A stretch of 64,000 nucleotides of DNA. Origin: Cyrtodaria siliqua. Its lineage: Eukaryota; Mollusca; Bivalvia; Adapedonta; Hiatellidae. Of the stretch, positions 61,360 to 64,000 are shown piece by piece; within the stretch, counting starts at the first letter, position 1; the number at the start of each line of letters is the position of its first letter. Location: assembly GCA_037043455.1 (NCBI GenBank), contig JAWPHD010001219.1, positions 1 through 64,000 of the forward strand. Reading direction: 5' to 3'. The notes beneath the pieces were generated by a model that saw only the letters and a list, made by a program, of their open reading frames with translations, searched no databases and was not told the origin of the DNA. The position numbers and the translations under genes are program-made.

Positions 61360-63182
61360 TGTTGTTTTTGATCGGATGGTATCTTGTCAGGTTGTTGTTG
61401 TCAAGATTTAGTTGGTAATGTTTTCGCTGTGTTTTTTTGTTGTTGTCGTCTTGGTATCTTGCCAGGTTGTTGTTGTCGTTTTAAGTTAAAACTGGTCCTG
61501 TTGTCATTGTGTTTTGTTGTTGTTGTTCACCTGGTATCTTGCCCGGTTGTTGTTGTTGATTAAATTTGGTGCTGTTGTCATTGTGTTTAGTTGTTTTTGA
61601 TCAGTTGATAACTTGTCAGGCTGTTGTTGTCATTTAAGTTATATTTGGTCCCGTTGTCATTGTGTTTTGTTGTTGTTGTCCAGTTGGTTTCTTGCCTGGT
61701 TGTTGTTATCATTTAAGTTGGTATCTTGTCAGTTTGTTGTTGTCGTTTAAGTTAGTCCACTTGGTATCTTTCCTGGTTGTTGTTGTCGTTTAAGTTAAAA
61801 TTGATCCCGTTGTCATTGTGTTTTGTTGTTGTTGTTCAGTTGGTATCTTGCCAGGTTGTTGTTGTCGTTTTAAGTTATAACTGGTCCTGTTGTCATTGTG
61901 TTTTGTTATTGTTGTTCATCTGGTATCTTGCCCGGTTGTTGTTGTTGATTAAATTTGGTGCTGTTGTCATTGTGTTTAGTTGTTTTTGATCAGTTGGTAT
62001 CTTGTCAGGTTGTTATTGTCATTTAAGTTATATTTGGTCCTGTTGTCATTGTGTTTTGTTGTTGTTGTCCAGTTGGTTTCTTACGTGGTTGTTGTTATCA
62101 TTTAAGTTGGTATCTTGTCAGTTTGTTGTTGTCGTTTAAGTTAGTCCACTTGGTATCTTCCCTGGTTGTTGTTGTCGTTTAAGTTAAAATTGATCCTGTT
62201 GTAATTGTATTTTGTTGTTGTCGTTCAATTGGTATCTTACCTGGTTGTTGATTAAATGCGGTCCTGTTGTCATTGTATTTTGTTGTTGTTGTTCAATTGT
62301 CATCTTGCCCGGTTGTTGTTGTTGATTAAATTTGGTCCTGTTGTCATTGTGTTTTGTTTTTGCTGTCGAATCAATATGATTCCCGGTTGTTGTTATTGAT
62401 TAAATTAACATTCGATCCTGTTTTCATTGTCTTTTTGTTTTGTTTTGTTCATTTGCCTGGTTCATGTTGTCATTGTGTTTTGTTGTTGTTGTTCAAATGG
62501 TATCTTTCCTGAGTGTTTTTGTCATTTAAGTTAAAATTGGTCCTGTTGTCATTGTGTTATGTTGTTGTTGTTCAATTGTTATCTTGCCCGGTTGTTGCTG
62601 TTTATTAAATCTGGTCCTGTTGTCATTGTGTTTTGTTGTTTTTGATCGATTGGTAATTTGTCAGGTTGTTGTTGTCGTTTAAGTTAAAATTGGTTCTGTT
62701 AGAATTGTGTTTTGCAATTGGTATCTTGCCTGGTTGTTGTCGTTTAAGTGAAAATTTGTCATGTTTTCATTGTGTTTTGTCGTTGTTGTCCAATTGGTAT
62801 ATTGCCCGGTTGTTGTTGTTGATTAAATTAAAATTAGGTCCTGTTGTTTTGTTGTTGTCCAAGTGGTATCTTGCCCGAGTGTTGTCGTTTTAAGTTCAAA
62901 CTGGTCCTGTTGTCATTGTAATTTGTTGTTGTTGTTCAACTGGTATCTTGCCCGGTTGTTGTTGTTCATTAAATTTGATCCTGTTGTCATTGTGTTTTGT
63001 TGTTGTTGTCCAATTGGTATCTTGCCTGGTTGTTGTTTTTGTTGTCATTGTGTTTTGTTGTTGCTGTCCGATTGGTATCTTACCTGATTGTTGTTGTCGT
63101 TTAAGTTAAAATGTGTCCGTTGTCATTGTGTATTGTTGTTTTTGATCAGTTCGTATCTTGACAGTTTGTTGCTGTCGTTTAG
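61360..63182 (+). repeat. Monomeric-region duplicon B, copy 2
   Basis: Second copy. It carries the TTTAGTTGGTAATG landmark near 61407 and ends just before the mobile element insertion. It has several small deletions relative to copy 1, for example around 62456-62470 where GTTGTTGTCGTTACTG is missing. Confidence 0.85.
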
Positions 63183-63195
63183 GTTATAGTTGGTA

Positions 63196-63207
63196 TTATT
63201 ACCTGAT
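63196..63207 (+). repeat. Inverted repeat, left arm
   Basis: TTATTACCTGAT is the exact reverse complement of ATCAGGTAATAA at 63458-63469. The two could be the terminal inverted repeats of a 274-bp inner element. Confidence 0.75.
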
Positions 63208-63357
63208 CTCCTATATCAATGCTTTATCGTCATTTCTTGCTAATTCACTAAGGAAAAGACTGTTCCCGGTGAAAACGAACTGTTACCGGGCTTAAGTTTC
63301 GACTGTTTCCCTCACGTGCTGGAATTTCCCCGATTACTATTTATAGAAGGAACCTCA

Positions 63358-63410
63358 AAAACTCGGCATTTTCCGCTGCACTTCGTGACGGGCGGAAAAT
63401 GCCGAATTTT
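63358..63410. repeat. Hairpin with 18-bp stem
   Basis: TCGGCATTTTCCG (63363-63375) pairs exactly with CGGAAAATGCCGA (63393-63405). The stem extends four more pairs outward past one mismatch, with a 17-nt loop containing CACTTCGTGACG. Confidence 0.85.
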
Positions 63411-63421
63411 CCCACACATTG

Positions 63422-63457
63422 AACATTAATAACATTAACATTAACACAGTAACATTA
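63422..63457 (+). repeat. Short AACATTA direct repeats
   Basis: AACATTA occurs at 63422, 63431, 63437 and 63451. It is an A/T-rich spacer between the hairpin and the inner right inverted repeat. Confidence 0.75.
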
Positions 63458-63469
63458 ATCAGGTAATAA
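63458..63469 (-). repeat. Inverted repeat, right arm
   Basis: Exact 12-base partner of 63196-63207. It lies one base from the start of the long palindrome at 63471. Confidence 0.75.
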
Positions 63470-63470
63470 A

Positions 63471-63647
63471 ACAGTTATCACATGTGTGTTTGGGGAACAG
63501 TCAAAACTGTTTTCCCTTGGTGTCGGGGGATGTCAGTGTGAACTGTTTCCCTCGGCCTATCGGCCTCGGGAAACAGTTCACACTGCCATCCCCTCCACCT
63601 CGGGACAACAGTTTTGACTGTTCCCCAAACACACATGTGATAACTGT
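63471..63647. repeat. 177-nt near-perfect palindrome
   Basis: The left arm starts ACAGTTATCACATGTGTG and the right arm ends CACACATGTGATAACTGT. Arms are about 86 bases with a TATC loop at 63558-63561 between two GGCC. There are a handful of mismatches and one 1-base gap (around 63514-63525 against 63594-63605). As RNA or single-stranded DNA it would form one long hairpin. Each arm contains copies of the motif AACTGTTTYCC or its complement. Confidence 0.9.
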
Positions 63648-63648
63648 A

Positions 63649-64000
63649 TAATGTTGTCATTGTGGTTTGTTGTTGTTGTTGTTGTCCACTTGGTATCTTT
63701 TCTGGTTGTTGTTGTTGTTTAAGTTAAAACTGGTCCTGTTGTCATTGTGTCTTGCCCGGTTGTTGTTGTTGATTAAATTTGGTCCTGCTGTTATTGTGTT
63801 TTGTTGTTGCTTTCAAATCAATTCAAATTCCCGGTTGTTGTTATTGATTAAATTAAAAAAAAGATCCTGTTGTCATTGTCTTTTTTCTTTTTTGTTCGTT
63901 TGATATCTTACCTAGTTGTTGTTGTCGTTTAAGTTAAAACTGGTCATGTTGTCATTGTGTTTTGTTGTTGTTGTTTTTCAATTGGTATCTTGCTCAGTTG
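63649..64000 (+). repeat. Diverged satellite resumes
   Basis: The satellite frame restarts at ATGTTGTCATTGTGG with a long TTG run (about 63668-63686). Monomers here are indel-rich, for example an A8 run near 63855 and a CTTTTTTCTTTTTTG tract near 63880. The array continues beyond the window. Confidence 0.9.

Larger units (their letters stand above)
53965..63195 (+). repeat. Diverged monomeric satellite of the same family
   Basis: Monomers of about 72-78 bp in the same orientation. A typical one reads CAATTGGTATCTTGCCCGG, a TTG run, GATTAAATTTGGTCCTG, then GTCATTGTGTTTTG and another TTG run. It aligns along its length to the HOR monomer. Monomers differ from neighbours at many positions, there is no regular HOR order, and local similarity comes from the segmental duplications listed separately. 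No coding frame persists. Confidence 0.93.
63196..63648. mobile_element. 453-bp non-autonomous DNA transposon-like insertion
   Basis: This is the only stretch of non-satellite sequence in the window. Satellite reads AGTTGG then TA (63194-63195), the insertion, then TA (63649-63650) and ATGTTGTC. A satellite paralogue at 57261-57275 reads GTTGGTAATGTTGTC with one TA, so it serves as an empty site and supports duplication of a TA target. TA duplication is typical of Tc1/mariner-type elements. There is no transposase and no long frame, so it would be non-autonomous. The outer ends (TTATTACCTGATCTC and, reverse-complemented, TACAGTTATCACATG) match only weakly, so a nested pair of elements is possible. 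The family is unrecognised. Confidence 0.72.

Noticed and set aside
63478..63660. 60-codon minus-strand open frame
   Set aside because: It lies wholly within the palindrome and its edge; its two halves are complements of each other, and there is no promoter, family motif or conservation evidence.
1..64000. Telomeric repeat
   Set aside because: No runs of TTAGGG, TTTAGGG, TTAGG or TG1-3 type. T/G bias alone resembles telomeric strand bias but the unit is 76 bp.
1..64000. CENP-B box
   Set aside because: I found no match to the YTTCGTTGGAARCGGGA pattern in the HOR monomer types. This does not exclude centromere function.

Overview
This window is almost entirely satellite DNA from a eukaryote. 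I find no credible protein-coding gene, tRNA, rRNA or CRISPR array. All monomers run in one orientation, and the + strand is strongly T- and G-rich: one typical monomer (5559-5634, 76 bp) counts T 41, G 19, A 10, C 6. Long arrays, multi-level repeat hierarchy and a TA-flanked non-autonomous insertion suggest an animal or other large eukaryotic genome, but nothing in the sequence fixes the species. Centromeric, pericentromeric or heterochromatic-knob origin are all possible.

Region 1 (1-53964) is a higher-order repeat (HOR) array. Its monomer is about 76 bp (individual types 73-78 bp). The monomers fall into about 15 recognisable types, named M1 to M14 plus M3a here, that recur in fixed order. 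One full cycle is 1,053-1,054 bp (14 types, no M3a) or about 1,127-1,131 bp (15 types). Longer cycles of about 1,354 bp and 1,500 bp carry partial internal duplications of the M3-M7 block. Above the HOR there is a dyad (14-mer plus 15-mer copies with shared diagnostic variants), a spacing of about 4.4-5.2 kb between some marker variants, and several segmental duplications: 1-7275 equals 27181-34455 with no difference found; 12321-16748 and 16749-21248 are adjacent copies; 22302-25301 is two 1,500-bp copies; 52324-53964 is a 9-monomer truncated HOR. The right third (about 34.4-53.9 kb) is the most scrambled.

Region 2 (53965-63195) is the same satellite family with highly diverged monomers, no HOR periodicity, and a different set of local segmental duplications (a 390-bp block present three times, pairs of about 1.0 and 1.85 kb, and a 225-bp tandem). 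The change happens within one monomer, right after an M3-type monomer. A homogeneous HOR core beside diverged monomeric satellite is the layout known from human alpha satellite at centromere edges, and it is the main reason to consider this a centromere-type array boundary.

Region 3 (63196-63648) is a 453-bp non-satellite insertion in the diverged satellite. It is flanked by TA on both sides, has an empty-site paralogue at 57261-57275, and contains three inverted-repeat structures including a 177-nt near-perfect palindrome. It looks like a non-autonomous DNA transposon (MITE-like). Diverged satellite resumes at 63649 and continues to the window end. Both window ends lie inside satellite, so neither array edge is seen.
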